Shown: in pieces, positions 1-8,824 of the stretch
Layout: every line of letters begins with the position of its first letter
Position numbering within the stretch: position 1 is the stretch's first letter
Assembly (NCBI RefSeq): GCF_000878195.1
Contig: NZ_JXST01000017.1
Coordinates: 60,283-124,282 of the forward strand
Length of the DNA stretch: 64,000 nt
Direction of reading: 5' to 3'
Source of the DNA: Mycolicibacterium llatzerense
Lineage (GTDB): Bacteria; Actinomycetota; Actinomycetes; Mycobacteriales; Mycobacteriaceae
The notes under the pieces: model-generated
The model's input: only the letters and a program-made list of their open reading frames with translations
The model's database searches: none
Told to the model about the DNA's origin: nothing
Program-made: the position numbers and the translations under genes

Positions 1-1
1 G

Positions 2-514
2 AGAGAGGTGGTGCTGACCGGCGTCACCGGCACCATCGACATCGCGGCCCGCTGGACGCCGACTGCCGAAGACATCGCACGCGCCGACGAGTTGATCGGC
101 ACCGTGGGGCTGACCCACCGCGCCGACGCGGTGTGGCCGACCCTGTCGCAGGGCGAGCGAGGCAGAACGCTCATCGCCCGCGCACTGATCGCCGAGCCAC
201 GACTGCTGCTGCTCGACGAACCGACCACCGGCCTGGACGTGGCCGCGCGTGAACAACTGCTGGAAACCCTTGACACGCTGGAGCATTCACACCCGGAGAT
301 GGCCTCGATCCTGGTGACACATCACCTCGAGGAACTGCCGACGTCCACGTCCCACGCCCTGCTGATCTCCGGCGGCCGCACCGTCGCCGCGGGTCCGTCG
401 GTCGCGACCGTGACGACCGATCATGTGACGGAGGCCTTTTCACATCCGGTCGAGGTCGGCTACGACCACGGCCGTTGGTCCGCCCGGGCAAAGGCCGGCC
501 GGATCACCGCCTAA
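2..514 (+). CDS. ABC transporter ATP-binding protein, 3' part (5' end outside window)
   Basis: This is the C-terminal part of an ABC-type ATPase, which would drive a membrane transporter by ATP hydrolysis. The reading frame is open to the left edge, so the true start and the Walker A region lie outside. Visible are the ABC signature (LSQGER), a Walker B strand with the catalytic glutamate (LLLLDEPTTGLD) and the switch histidine (LVTHHLEEL). The tail is about 60 residues beyond the H-loop. No permease gene is seen downstream, so the substrate cannot be inferred. The first codons (REVVLTG) resemble the stretch before the signature helix in small stand-alone mycobacterial ABC ATPases. The ATPase identity is sure; its role is not. 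Confidence 0.88.
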   Translation, partial: REVVLTGVTGTIDIAARWTPTAEDIARADELIGTVGLTHRADAVWPTLSQGERGRTLIARALIAEPRLLLLDEPTTGLDVAAREQLLETLDTLEHSHPEMASILVTHHLEELPTSTSHALLISGGRTVAAGPSVATVTTDHVTEAFSHPVEVGYDHGRWSARAKAGRITA

Positions 515-648
515 CACAATAGCCGGACCCTGTCCGGTTATTAGCAGTATTACTGCCCAGTACCTCGCCTCCAGTCGTTAATTTACGTGCACGACAGAGT
601 CTTTCGGTTCACTTGCGACAGTCGTTCGACTAGTGGTCTACTGCGAAC

Positions 649-662
649 TAGAACATGTTCTA
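649..662. promoter_or_regulatory. Perfect 14-bp palindrome matching the KstR operator consensus
   Basis: TAGAACATGTTCTA is a perfect inverted repeat and fits TNNAACNNGTTNNA, the known mycobacterial/rhodococcal KstR box (cholesterol catabolism repressor). It lies about 150 bases before the Rieske oxygenase gene in an otherwise gene-free stretch of about 295 bases (515-809). That stretch is noticeably more AT-rich than its surroundings and holds no other convincing gene. KstR control is inferred from the motif alone. Confidence 0.6.
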
Positions 663-809
663 TTAGCTACCCACAACGACGTGGACGCGGGAACGTAGTC
701 GGGGACATCTACGGACACGTGCGGGGTTGCCGCATGTCTTTCGCCGGCGCCGTCGCCGCATCAGCTGTTTCGGATTCGACTCCACCGCGCGGACAGCGAA
801 AGGGCATCG

Positions 810-1811
810 ATGACCTCAACGACGGAAGTGACCAGCCTCGGCCGGGCCGGCGACGCGTTCCCGCCGTACCCGTACAGCTGGTATGCAGTGGCGTTTGCCC
901 ACGAACTCAGGCCCGGAAAGGTACTCACGCGGCGCTTTCTCGACGGCGAGATCATCGTCTTCCAGACCGCGTCCGGCGAGTTATCCGCCGCAGAACCCTA
1001 CTGCCCGCATCTGGGCGCACACATCGGAAAACGCGGCTGGGTCGACGGCGAGGCCGTGGTCTGCCCGTTCCACGAGTTCAGGTTCGCCCCGTCGGGCACG
1101 TGTATCTCGACGCCGACCGGGGAGCCGCCGCGTGGCGCGGTGCTCAAGACGCTGCCCGTCCGCAATCACCTGGGCATGATCATGGTCTACCACGGCCCAC
1201 CGGGACAGCAGCCCGCATTCGAGCTCGACCTGCCCGCGGCCGATGCGGACTGGCACCCGATCGCGACCAAGAAGTTGCATTTCAAGACCCATCCGCAGGA
1301 AGTCAACGAAAATGGTTTGGACCACGCGCATTTCGCGACCATCCACAAGTTCCGCGACTTCGTCGTCCCCAAGCCGATGGAGATCGACGGCCCCCGGATC
1401 TACACCGAATACGGTGGCACCAAACCCATTCCGGTGATCGGTGGCATCAGCTTCCACTTCAAATCGGTTCTGGTCGGCCTCGGCTTCTCCCTGGTGGAGA
1501 TCGCCATCCAGGGCGGGCTCACCGTCCGCCAGATGGTGCTGCCCACGCCGGTCGCCGAACGCAACGTCGACATCTACATCGGCATCGCCGCCAAAAGGCA
1601 TGTGCGGAACCGGTTCTTGCGTGCCCTGCTGGCGCCGGTCGAACGCCTGGCGGGCTGGATCGTGCTGCAGGTCGTCGGGTACGAGGTACAGCGGGACCAG
1701 CTCATCTGGGACGACAAGGTGTATCTCGAGCATCCCAAGCTGACCCCGGGCGACGGGCCGATCGGCAAGTACCGCCACTGGGTTCGGCAGTTCTACACCC
1801 CGGCGGCATGA
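810..1811 (+). CDS. Rieske [2Fe-2S] non-heme iron oxygenase, KshA/cholesterol-desaturase-like
   Basis: This is the oxygenase component of a Rieske mononuclear-iron oxygenase, 333 residues. The N-terminal Rieske domain has C65-x-H67 and C85-x2-H88 as [2Fe-2S] ligands. The catalytic half begins near residue 165 with an NENGLDHAH segment, the usual place of the iron-binding His/His/Asp set. Overall shape is like 3-ketosteroid 9-alpha-hydroxylase KshA and the Neverland-type sterol 7-desaturases, although it is shorter than KshA (about 380). The stop overlaps the start of the next gene by four bases (ATGA). A KstR-like site upstream suggests a sterol substrate, which is an inference. No reductase gene is adjacent, so electrons must come from elsewhere. 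Confidence 0.85.
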   Translation: MTSTTEVTSLGRAGDAFPPYPYSWYAVAFAHELRPGKVLTRRFLDGEIIVFQTASGELSAAEPYCPHLGAHIGKRGWVDGEAVVCPFHEFRFAPSGTCISTPTGEPPRGAVLKTLPVRNHLGMIMVYHGPPGQQPAFELDLPAADADWHPIATKKLHFKTHPQEVNENGLDHAHFATIHKFRDFVVPKPMEIDGPRIYTEYGGTKPIPVIGGISFHFKSVLVGLGFSLVEIAIQGGLTVRQMVLPTPVAERNVDIYIGIAAKRHVRNRFLRALLAPVERLAGWIVLQVVGYEVQRDQLIWDDKVYLEHPKLTPGDGPIGKYRHWVRQFYTPAA

Positions 1812-3208
1812 GCTCCGCGATGCCCCGCGCCGAGCGAGTCAGCGGAATGGACGCCTGGCAGCTCTACCAGGAGACCGGGCTGCAGGTCGGCAATGGCATG
1901 TCGCTCATCCTCGTCGACCGCAGTTCGGTGATCGGCAACCTCCGGGACTACGTGGTATCGGCCCTGCAGAATCGCATGCACCTGATGCCGGCCTACCGCA
2001 AGGTGCTCTACGACCCGTGGTTCAACCTGGACCGGCCCATGCTGGTGGCCCGGCCGCAGATCGACGTCTCGGCCCACGTCACAGCGCTGCCGATGCCCGA
2101 ACCGGGTGGCGCGGTCGGGGCCGCCAAAGCACTGGCCGCAGTCCGTGCCAGGCATCTGGATCGCCGAGAACCCCTGTGGCACATGTACGTCCTGGAGGAC
2201 GACGACACCGAGCACGCGTACCTGATCTCGGTGGTGCACCATCTGCTGGTCGATGGCGACTCGGCGATCGAGGTCACCGGCTGCCTGATGACCCCGGGGG
2301 ATCTGAGCGGCCGGCCCGCCAAGGCCGTCCCCGAGTCGTCGACGTTTCCAGCACGGCCGACGACGATCGTGCGCGATGCCGTTGCGCGCAAAGCTGAACG
2401 CCTGCGCCGACTCCCCCGACTGGTGGCGACTTCGGCGCGGATCATGCGCGACAAGTGGGCCGCCCGCCACCTCGACGTGAAAGCGCCCAAGACAGCGCTG
2501 AATTGCTCGCTGTCGGGCACGTCGAGCGCCGCCGTGGCCGTCCTGCCGCTCGAGGACCTACAGACAGTGGCCCAGCGGTATTCGGTCACCATCAACCACA
2601 TTCTGCTCAGCTGCGTCGGATCGGCCTTGGACAACGTGCTGCACTGGAAGGGGCAGCGCCCGCAACAGCCGTTGGTCGCGGCCGTGCCCTACGCGATGCG
2701 CACGGCCGACACCTCCGACTACGTCACCGATGGCGTCGGCACCACGACAGTGCTGCGGGTCAACCTGAACACGACGGTGACGGATCCGGTGCGGCGCCTA
2801 CTCGCCGTCGCCGAACACGCCAGGGCGGTCAAGGCGGTCCAGGAACAGCGGGGCGTCAACCTGTTTCGGCAATGGAACGAATACGCGCCCGGCCGCGCCG
2901 TCAACCTGCTGTTCCGGACCATCGAGCGGTTCGGTCTGGCCGAACGGATTTCGTGGCCATGCAACGTCATCGTGTCCAACGCCAGCGGCATCGCGGTCGA
3001 CGATCCGGTATTCCTCAACCTGCCGGCGCTGCGCTTCCATCCGGCGGGACCGCTGTACCACGGCATGGGGCCCAGCGTCATCGCCATGTCCTGGAACAAC
3101 AATCTGTGTCTGTCGGTGACGGCAGACTCCCGGCACGTCGCCGACGCCGCCGCCATCACCGCCGGGATCGAGTCCGAGCTCGCGACCCTGTTGGCCTCGG
3201 CGAGTTAG
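1808..3208 (+). CDS. Wax ester synthase/diacylglycerol acyltransferase (WS/DGAT) family protein
   Basis: This 466-residue protein belongs to the WS/DGAT O-acyltransferase family, which moves acyl groups from acyl-CoA to alcohols or diacylglycerol. The catalytic motif HHxxxDG is present as HHLLVDG at residues 144-150. The C-terminal half carries the family's second conserved region (a CNVIVSN-type segment followed by a GPLYHG loop). The ATG overlaps the stop of the Rieske gene, so the two are translationally coupled. The acceptor is unknown. The operon context suggests a hydroxylated product of the oxygenase could be esterified, but that is inference. Mycobacteria carry many paralogues, so no specific symbol is given. 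Confidence 0.87.
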   Translation: MSSAMPRAERVSGMDAWQLYQETGLQVGNGMSLILVDRSSVIGNLRDYVVSALQNRMHLMPAYRKVLYDPWFNLDRPMLVARPQIDVSAHVTALPMPEPGGAVGAAKALAAVRARHLDRREPLWHMYVLEDDDTEHAYLISVVHHLLVDGDSAIEVTGCLMTPGDLSGRPAKAVPESSTFPARPTTIVRDAVARKAERLRRLPRLVATSARIMRDKWAARHLDVKAPKTALNCSLSGTSSAAVAVLPLEDLQTVAQRYSVTINHILLSCVGSALDNVLHWKGQRPQQPLVAAVPYAMRTADTSDYVTDGVGTTTVLRVNLNTTVTDPVRRLLAVAEHARAVKAVQEQRGVNLFRQWNEYAPGRAVNLLFRTIERFGLAERISWPCNVIVSNASGIAVDDPVFLNLPALRFHPAGPLYHGMGPSVIAMSWNNNLCLSVTADSRHVADAAAITAGIESELATLLASAS

Positions 3209-3214
3209 GGTTCC

Positions 3215-4183
3215 GTGTTCACCCTGCGGTTCGACATGCGGGCCCCGGCCGGTGGCGCGCCGGCGTCGTCGCTGTATCCCGCCGCGCTCGACATGGCCGC
3301 GTGGGCCGAATCCCGCGGCCTGCTCCTGCTGGTCGTGTCCGAGCATCATGCCGCCGAAGACGGCTACCTGCCGAGCCCGTTGCCGATGGCCGCCGCGCTC
3401 GCCGCCCGCACCACCTCGGTACCCATCGCGGTGAGCGCCCTGATCCTGCCGCTGTACAACCCGGTGCGATTGGCCGAGGACATCGCCGTGCTGGACCACC
3501 TCAGCGGCGGACGGATTTCGTACACACTGGGAGTGGGCTACCGGCCCGAGGAGTTCGAATCGCTCGGAGTGGACTATCACCGCCGCGGAGAACTGGCCGA
3601 GCACCACCTGACCGTGTTACTGAAAGCCCTTGACGGAGAACGCTTCCTCGACAGCGAACGGGGTGTCCTGGTCCGTCCGGCACCCGAGCGCAAGGTGCGC
3701 CTGTCCTACGGCGGCGGCACCCCGCGGGCCGCGCGGCGCGCAGCCCGGTACGGGTTGGGTTTCAACGCCCAGAACAATCTGCCGGAGCTGGCGGAGGCGT
3801 ACCACGACGAGTGCACCAGGCGGGGCCGCGTACCCGGCCGGATGCAGCAGCCGCGGCCCGGGTTCCCGACGACGGTCTTCGTGGCCGACGACGTGGACCG
3901 GGCCTGGGACGAGATCGGGCCGTACCTGCTCCACGACGCGATGACATACGCCGACGGCCATCACGATCCCCACATCGTCAGCCTGTCCACCGCGCAGACC
4001 ATCGACGCACTGCGCGCCGAAAACGGCAGTCACCGAATCTATTCGGTGGAGCAGGCGATCGAGGCCATCGCCCGGGACGGCGTCCTGTCCCTGCACCCGC
4101 TCTGTGGTGGCCTACCGCCGGATCTCGCCTGGCCGTACCTGCACCGCGTCGTGGACGAGGTCATGCCCGCCGTGCCGCGCTAA
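3215..4183 (+). CDS. LLM-class (luciferase-like) flavin-dependent oxidoreductase
   Basis: This is a 322-residue TIM-barrel protein of the bacterial luciferase-like superfamily, which uses FMN or F420. Typical segments are the N-terminal strand FTLRFDMR, the SEHH loop near residue 44, VSALILPLYNPVRLAED and a GGRISYTLGVGYRPEEF block. The start is GTG, six bases after the WS/DGAT stop, giving a three-gene operon with the Rieske oxygenase. The 3' end overlaps the converging SDR gene by four bases. Choice of FMN or F420 cannot be made from sequence alone. The family is certain and the substrate unknown. Confidence 0.85.
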   Translation: MFTLRFDMRAPAGGAPASSLYPAALDMAAWAESRGLLLLVVSEHHAAEDGYLPSPLPMAAALAARTTSVPIAVSALILPLYNPVRLAEDIAVLDHLSGGRISYTLGVGYRPEEFESLGVDYHRRGELAEHHLTVLLKALDGERFLDSERGVLVRPAPERKVRLSYGGGTPRAARRAARYGLGFNAQNNLPELAEAYHDECTRRGRVPGRMQQPRPGFPTTVFVADDVDRAWDEIGPYLLHDAMTYADGHHDPHIVSLSTAQTIDALRAENGSHRIYSVEQAIEAIARDGVLSLHPLCGGLPPDLAWPYLHRVVDEVMPAVPR

Positions 4184-5058
4184 AACCGCACGCCGGTCAG
4201 GGATTCCGCGGATTCCCACAGCCGGCCCGCAACGAGCGGGTCGCGCGCGACAGCAGCCAGGTCGACCTTGACCGGCGCGCCTGTAGTTTGCAGACGGCCA
4301 CTGGGCCCGTAGCAGTCACCGGCAGCGGCGGCCGCGTCAGTTGCCGCCCGCAAAATCGGCAGTGCCCCGGCGTCGGCGTCCTGGACGAACCACGACGTCG
4401 AGAACCGCAGCCGCGGGTGATACGCCAGCTTCTGCCAGCCCTGGTCGCGCAGAATCCCGGTACGCGCACTGCCGGGGTGCGCCGCCAGACACATGGCCTG
4501 GTGTCGCCGGTTGAACTCGGACATGAACAGCAACTGTGCCAATTTCGAATTGGCGTAGGCCTTCGCGCTGCGGAACTTCCTGCGGCTCTGCAGATCATCG
4601 AAATTGATGACACCACGGCGGTGGGTCAGGCTGGTCACCATCACGATGCGGTCGGCTCGGTCGTGCAACAGTCCCGTCAGGGCGAAGTGACCGAGGAAGT
4701 TCACCCCGAAATCGCCCTCGAAACCGTCCTTGGTCTCGGTGCGCACGGGATGCATGACGCCGGCGTTGTTGATCAGCAGGTCGATTCGGCGGTGCCGCTG
4801 ACGGAGGCTCTCGGCGCAGCGCCGCACCGACGCCAGGTCTGCCAGGTCCAGTGCGACGAATTCGGTTGTCGCGCCGGGCAGTGCGGCCTGTATCTCACGA
4901 GCCGCGTCAGCGTTGCGGCACGCCAGGACCACCGTCGCGCCGAGCCCTGCCAGGCCTTTGGCGATCTCCACGCCGATGCCGCTGTTCGCCCCGGTGACCA
5001 CCGCGACGCGCCCGTCCTGACGGCTCGCGTCCGCCAGGGTCCAAGGTGCGCTCGTCAT
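4180..5058 (-). CDS. Short-chain dehydrogenase/reductase (retinol/protochlorophyllide reductase-like SDR)
   Basis: This is a classical SDR of 292 residues that oxidises or reduces an alcohol/ketone with NAD(P). The nucleotide-binding motif TGANSGIG lies at residues 22-29, an NNAG motif follows near residue 95, the catalytic serine lies in VTSLTH and the YxxxK pair is YANSK. It has the longer C-terminus typical of retinol dehydrogenase-like SDRs. It faces the oxygenase/acyltransferase operon tail to tail, so a shared pathway is possible but not shown. The next gene on the same strand ends 27 bases upstream of its start. Confidence 0.87.
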   Translation of the reverse strand: MTSAPWTLADASRQDGRVAVVTGANSGIGVEIAKGLAGLGATVVLACRNADAAREIQAALPGATTEFVALDLADLASVRRCAESLRQRHRRIDLLINNAGVMHPVRTETKDGFEGDFGVNFLGHFALTGLLHDRADRIVMVTSLTHRRGVINFDDLQSRRKFRSAKAYANSKLAQLLFMSEFNRRHQAMCLAAHPGSARTGILRDQGWQKLAYHPRLRFSTSWFVQDADAGALPILRAATDAAAAAGDCYGPSGRLQTTGAPVKVDLAAVARDPLVAGRLWESAESLTGVRF

Positions 5059-5085
5059 ATTCGTTGCAGCGTAGCTGCCGCTACG

Positions 5086-6762
5086 TCACTGCGTCGCGAA
5101 CTCCCGGGACTGCAGATAGGCCCGCCAGCCGCCGAACTCCGAGATGTCCGGCGCCGCGATGGCCCCCTCGTCTGCACACACGAACCCGGTCTCCCAGGAC
5201 CCGTCGTCGAGCTCGATCGCCGCCAGTCCCATCGGTGTCGGCAGGGCGACCAGGAACTTCCCGAGCGCCGCGGGAGAGAGCGACCAGCGCTCCACCTCAA
5301 AGGCCCGCCCACCGCGGGACAGCCGCAGCAGAGCGGGCTTGCCCGACGGCAGCGCCGTCATCCGATAGCTTTCGGCAGTGCGCGCAGGCCCGTCCCACCG
5401 CGCCCCGAGATCGTGGAGCTGACCAGCCAGCGGCTGATCCCGCAGATGCGCGCCGGCCACGACCAGCGTCACCGCGCCGGCTCCCGCCCGCTCGGGCCAG
5501 GACGCCACTGCACCACGTTCGCCGCCGCTCAGCCGGGCCGCGATGTCGGCCACCACGGCGTCATCGAACGACCGGCCCAGCACCGTCACCCCGAATTGCG
5601 CTGTGGTGCCATCGGATTCGACGACCTCGCCGGCCGGGACCGCGACCCCGCACATGTCGAACAGATTGCAGAAATTCGTGTACGTGCCGATCCTCGCGTT
5701 GACCGCGACCGGGTCGGCCGCCACCTCGGCGAGCGTCGGCTGCAGCGGCGCGGTGGGCACCAGGAGCGCGTCACACTCCCCCAATACCCGGAATGCCCGG
5801 TCCCGCAGGCGATCCAACTCGCGACGGTCGCGCAGCAGCCCCGTCGCGGTGTGGACACTGCCCGCGCTGATGATCGCCGCGACCGTCGGATCCAGCCCGG
5901 CGTCGTCGCCGGCAGTGGCGATGAAGTCCCCCACCGCTTCGGTGCGTTCGGCGACCAGCGCGCCGTCGTACAGCAACCGGGCGGCGGCCAGGAAGTCCGT
6001 CAGATCGATGGGCACGATCCGCATGCCGGCGGCCCGCGCAGCATCGACCGCCCGCTGGAACGCGACATCCCAGCCGGGAGCCATCGCCGGTAGTTCGGCG
6101 GGCACCGCCAGCACCGGGTCCGCAGGGGCGGCGAAGCGGGTCGAGGTGGGCCATGGCCGCTGCGTGGTGGACGCCATCACCGCCATGGCGTCCTCCGCGG
6201 TCGCCAGGTCGCGCGCCAGGATCGTCACGCAGTCGTAGCTCGGGCAGGCCGGAACGACGCCGGCGGTCGACACCACACCAATCGTGCCCTTGATCCCGAC
6301 GAGACCTTGATACCCCGCAGGCACCCGGCCGGATCCCGCAGTGTCCGTGCCGATTCCGAGGTCGGCGGCACCGATGGCCACCGCGACAGCCGAACCCGAC
6401 GACGAGCCACCTGAAATCCTGTCTGGCCGCCGTGCGTCGCGCACCGCACCGTAGGGGCTTCGGGTGCCGACGAGCCCGGTGGCGAACTGGTCCAGGTTGG
6501 TCTTGCCGATCACTACCGCACCGGCTGCGCGCAGTGCCGCCACCACGGGCGCGTCGGTGTCCGGGGTGTACGCGTAGCCCGGGCACGCCGCGGTGGTCGG
6601 CAGGCCCGCGACGTCGACGTTGTCCTTGACCGCCAGCAACTGACCGGCCAGCGGGCCTCGCGCCTGCGAAACTTCTTGGCGCACAACGTCCTCGTCGCGC
6701 ACGGTGACGAAGGCTTCCGGCCGCTGCTCGATGGCCGCGAATGCGGCGCTGATCCGATCCAT
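5086..6762 (-). CDS. atzF: Allophanate hydrolase (amidase-signature family)
   Basis: This 558-residue protein would hydrolyse allophanate to ammonia and carbon dioxide, the last step of ATP-dependent urea or guanidine breakdown. The amidase-signature Ser-cisSer-Lys triad is visible: Lys46 in AVKDNVD, the glycine/serine-rich GGSSSGS stretch, and the nucleophile region GIGTDTAGSGRVPAG, a form typical of AtzF. The C-terminal domain of about 120 residues fits the AtzF fold beyond the amidase core. ATG overlaps the stop of the upstream carboxyltransferase gene by one base (TGATG), so the two are coupled. A longer reading frame upstream is only overlap with that gene. Confidence 0.88.
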   Translation of the reverse strand: MDRISAAFAAIEQRPEAFVTVRDEDVVRQEVSQARGPLAGQLLAVKDNVDVAGLPTTAACPGYAYTPDTDAPVVAALRAAGAVVIGKTNLDQFATGLVGTRSPYGAVRDARRPDRISGGSSSGSAVAVAIGAADLGIGTDTAGSGRVPAGYQGLVGIKGTIGVVSTAGVVPACPSYDCVTILARDLATAEDAMAVMASTTQRPWPTSTRFAAPADPVLAVPAELPAMAPGWDVAFQRAVDAARAAGMRIVPIDLTDFLAAARLLYDGALVAERTEAVGDFIATAGDDAGLDPTVAAIISAGSVHTATGLLRDRRELDRLRDRAFRVLGECDALLVPTAPLQPTLAEVAADPVAVNARIGTYTNFCNLFDMCGVAVPAGEVVESDGTTAQFGVTVLGRSFDDAVVADIAARLSGGERGAVASWPERAGAGAVTLVVAGAHLRDQPLAGQLHDLGARWDGPARTAESYRMTALPSGKPALLRLSRGGRAFEVERWSLSPAALGKFLVALPTPMGLAAIELDDGSWETGFVCADEGAIAAPDISEFGGWRAYLQSREFATQ

Positions 6763-8795
6763 CAGGCGACTTCCTGTCCTGTTGTGGCGCAAGGTTTCTT
6801 GCGTGCGCCGATTTCGCCGCTGGCCTCCCAGCGGGCCCGCTCCTCGTTGCGGGCCATGGTCATCCGCTGTCGCACAGCGGCGATGTCGTCGGCCTCCCGC
6901 GATAGGAAGGTCAGATAGTCGGCGATCCGGAACTCGCCGTCGGTGATGTCGACGGTGCCGCGGCCGGCGGCGACGTCGGCGCGCAGGTCGGTGAGTTCCT
7001 CGGAGGACACCGGGTACCACGACACCTGGTCGAAGAACCGCAGCAGCCACGGCTGTTCTGGTTCGAAACCCGGTGCCGACAGCGGGAATCGGTGGTTCCA
7101 CACCTGCGTGGTGCGGCCCATCAGCTGGTAGCCGCCGGGGCCTTCCATGCCGTAGATGCACAGATAGGCACCGCCGATCCCGACCGCGTTCTCGGGGGTC
7201 CAGGTGCGGGCCGGGTTGTACTTGGTGGTGACCACCCGGTGCCGGGGATCGACCGGGGTGGCGACCGGGGCACCCAGGTAGACATCCCCCAGGCCGAGCA
7301 CGAGATAGCTCGCCGCGTGGACGATGTCGAACACCTCCTGCTGGGATTCCAGGCCGTTCATCCGGCGGATGAACTCGATGTTGCTCGGGCACCACGGGGC
7401 GTCGTCGCGCACCCCGTTGCGGTACCGGTCGATGGCCAGCCGGACGGTGGGGTCGTCCCAGCTCAACGGCAGCCGTACCGATCGGCTCGGCAGCACCAAC
7501 CGGTCGACGGGTCCGAGTGCGGACTCGATGTCGAGGACGAACGCCGTCATCGCCTGGTGATCGGTGAGCGCGGCATCGAATTTGACCTGCAGCGAACGGA
7601 TTCCGGGTGTGAGGTCGGTGATCCCGCGGGGCCGGTGCGCCTCGATCGCGGTGTGCAGGGCGTGCACCCGCGCCCGCAGCACCAGATCCAGCGTCATCGT
7701 GCCGTATTCGACCAGGAGGTTGTCATCACCGCTGCGGCGCAACGTCATCGAGGTTGTGCCGTCGCCCGTGACGCCCCGGTGCAACACACCGTCATCGCCG
7801 TCACCGCGCGGGCTGCGCACCACCGGTGACGCCGCTCGCCGCGAGGTGCCCAGTGCTGCCAGGGGTGCGGCGGCACTGGCCCGCACGGGAACGAAGCGCA
7901 CCCGGTCACCGGGGGTGAGCTGCCCGAGCTTCCACCGGTCCGCGGACGCCACCGTCACCGGGCAGACGAAACCGCCCAGGCTGGGTCCGTCCGGGCCGAG
8001 CAGGATCGGGGTATCGCCGGTGAAGTCCAGGGCGCCAACCGAATACGGGGTGTCGTGGATATTGGACGGGTGCAGCCCGGCCTCACCGCCGTCGGGCCGG
8101 GCCCACTGCGGCTTCGGCCCGACCAGGCGGACGCCCGTGCGGTCCAGGTTGTGGTCCACCAGATACGTGGCCTCGTAGAGGGTTTCGATGTCGGCGCGGG
8201 TGAAGAACTCGGGAGCACCATGCGGCCCCTCGGTGACCGCCAGGCGCCATTCGTGCCCGATCGACGGGATCTCCTCGTCGGTGAGTCGGCGCGGACGGCC
8301 CACCGCGGCGCCCAGATCGAGCCGGTCACCGGCTGCCAAGGCCCGGCCGCCTGCGCCGAATCGGCCGAGCGTGAACGTCGAGCGCGAACCGAGATATGCC
8401 TCGGCCTCGATGCCGCCTGCCACCGCGATGTAGATGCGCATCCCGACGCCCTGCACCGCGCCGATCTCGAGAACGCCGCCCTCTGGGACAGCGATGGGCG
8501 CCCACTGCCGCGCCGGCACCCCGTCGAGCGTGACCGATACCGGAGCACCGGTGACGCAGACGACGGTCGCCTCGTCGAATCCCAGTGTGGGACCGGCCAT
8601 CGTCGCCTCCAGGCCGGGCGCGCCCTCGGCATTACCGACCGCGAGATTGGCCAGCCGCAGTGACAGGTCATCCATCGGCCCTGACGGCGGGACGCCCACC
8701 TGCCAGTAGCCGATGCGGCCCGGCCAGTCCTGGACGGTGGTGCTCGGCCCGGGCCGCAGCACGGTGAGCGTCGGGGTATTCGTCGGCAGCGCCAT
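6762..8795 (-). CDS. Stand-alone carboxyltransferase half of urea/guanidine carboxylase (AHS2-AHS1 fusion)
   Basis: This 677-residue protein matches only the carboxyltransferase region of urea/guanidine carboxylase (about 1200 residues). Residues 1-315 form an allophanate hydrolase subunit 2/KipA-type domain (GPSTTVQDWPGR; GPDGPSLGGFVCP). Residues about 350-640 form a subunit 1/KipI-type domain with blocks characteristic of true urea carboxylase (RLPLSWDDP, CPSNIEFIRRMNG, KYNPARTWTPENAVGIGGAY). There is no biotin carboxylase domain, and no biotinyl domain with an MKM motif at the C-terminus, so both must be supplied in trans. It sits between the DUF1989 pair and allophanate hydrolase in one operon. 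A KipAI/5-oxoprolinase role is less likely given these neighbours. Confidence 0.82.
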   Translation of the reverse strand: MALPTNTPTLTVLRPGPSTTVQDWPGRIGYWQVGVPPSGPMDDLSLRLANLAVGNAEGAPGLEATMAGPTLGFDEATVVCVTGAPVSVTLDGVPARQWAPIAVPEGGVLEIGAVQGVGMRIYIAVAGGIEAEAYLGSRSTFTLGRFGAGGRALAAGDRLDLGAAVGRPRRLTDEEIPSIGHEWRLAVTEGPHGAPEFFTRADIETLYEATYLVDHNLDRTGVRLVGPKPQWARPDGGEAGLHPSNIHDTPYSVGALDFTGDTPILLGPDGPSLGGFVCPVTVASADRWKLGQLTPGDRVRFVPVRASAAAPLAALGTSRRAASPVVRSPRGDGDDGVLHRGVTGDGTTSMTLRRSGDDNLLVEYGTMTLDLVLRARVHALHTAIEAHRPRGITDLTPGIRSLQVKFDAALTDHQAMTAFVLDIESALGPVDRLVLPSRSVRLPLSWDDPTVRLAIDRYRNGVRDDAPWCPSNIEFIRRMNGLESQQEVFDIVHAASYLVLGLGDVYLGAPVATPVDPRHRVVTTKYNPARTWTPENAVGIGGAYLCIYGMEGPGGYQLMGRTTQVWNHRFPLSAPGFEPEQPWLLRFFDQVSWYPVSSEELTDLRADVAAGRGTVDITDGEFRIADYLTFLSREADDIAAVRQRMTMARNEERARWEASGEIGARKKPCATTGQEVA

Positions 8796-8824
8796 GCGCG
8801 TATTCCTTTACGTCCGAACGTCGA

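Noticed and set aside
587..1807. In-frame N-terminal extension of the WS/DGAT gene
   Set aside because: The extension runs in another frame over the Rieske gene and is low-complexity. The WS/DGAT family begins at the ATG overlapping the Rieske stop.
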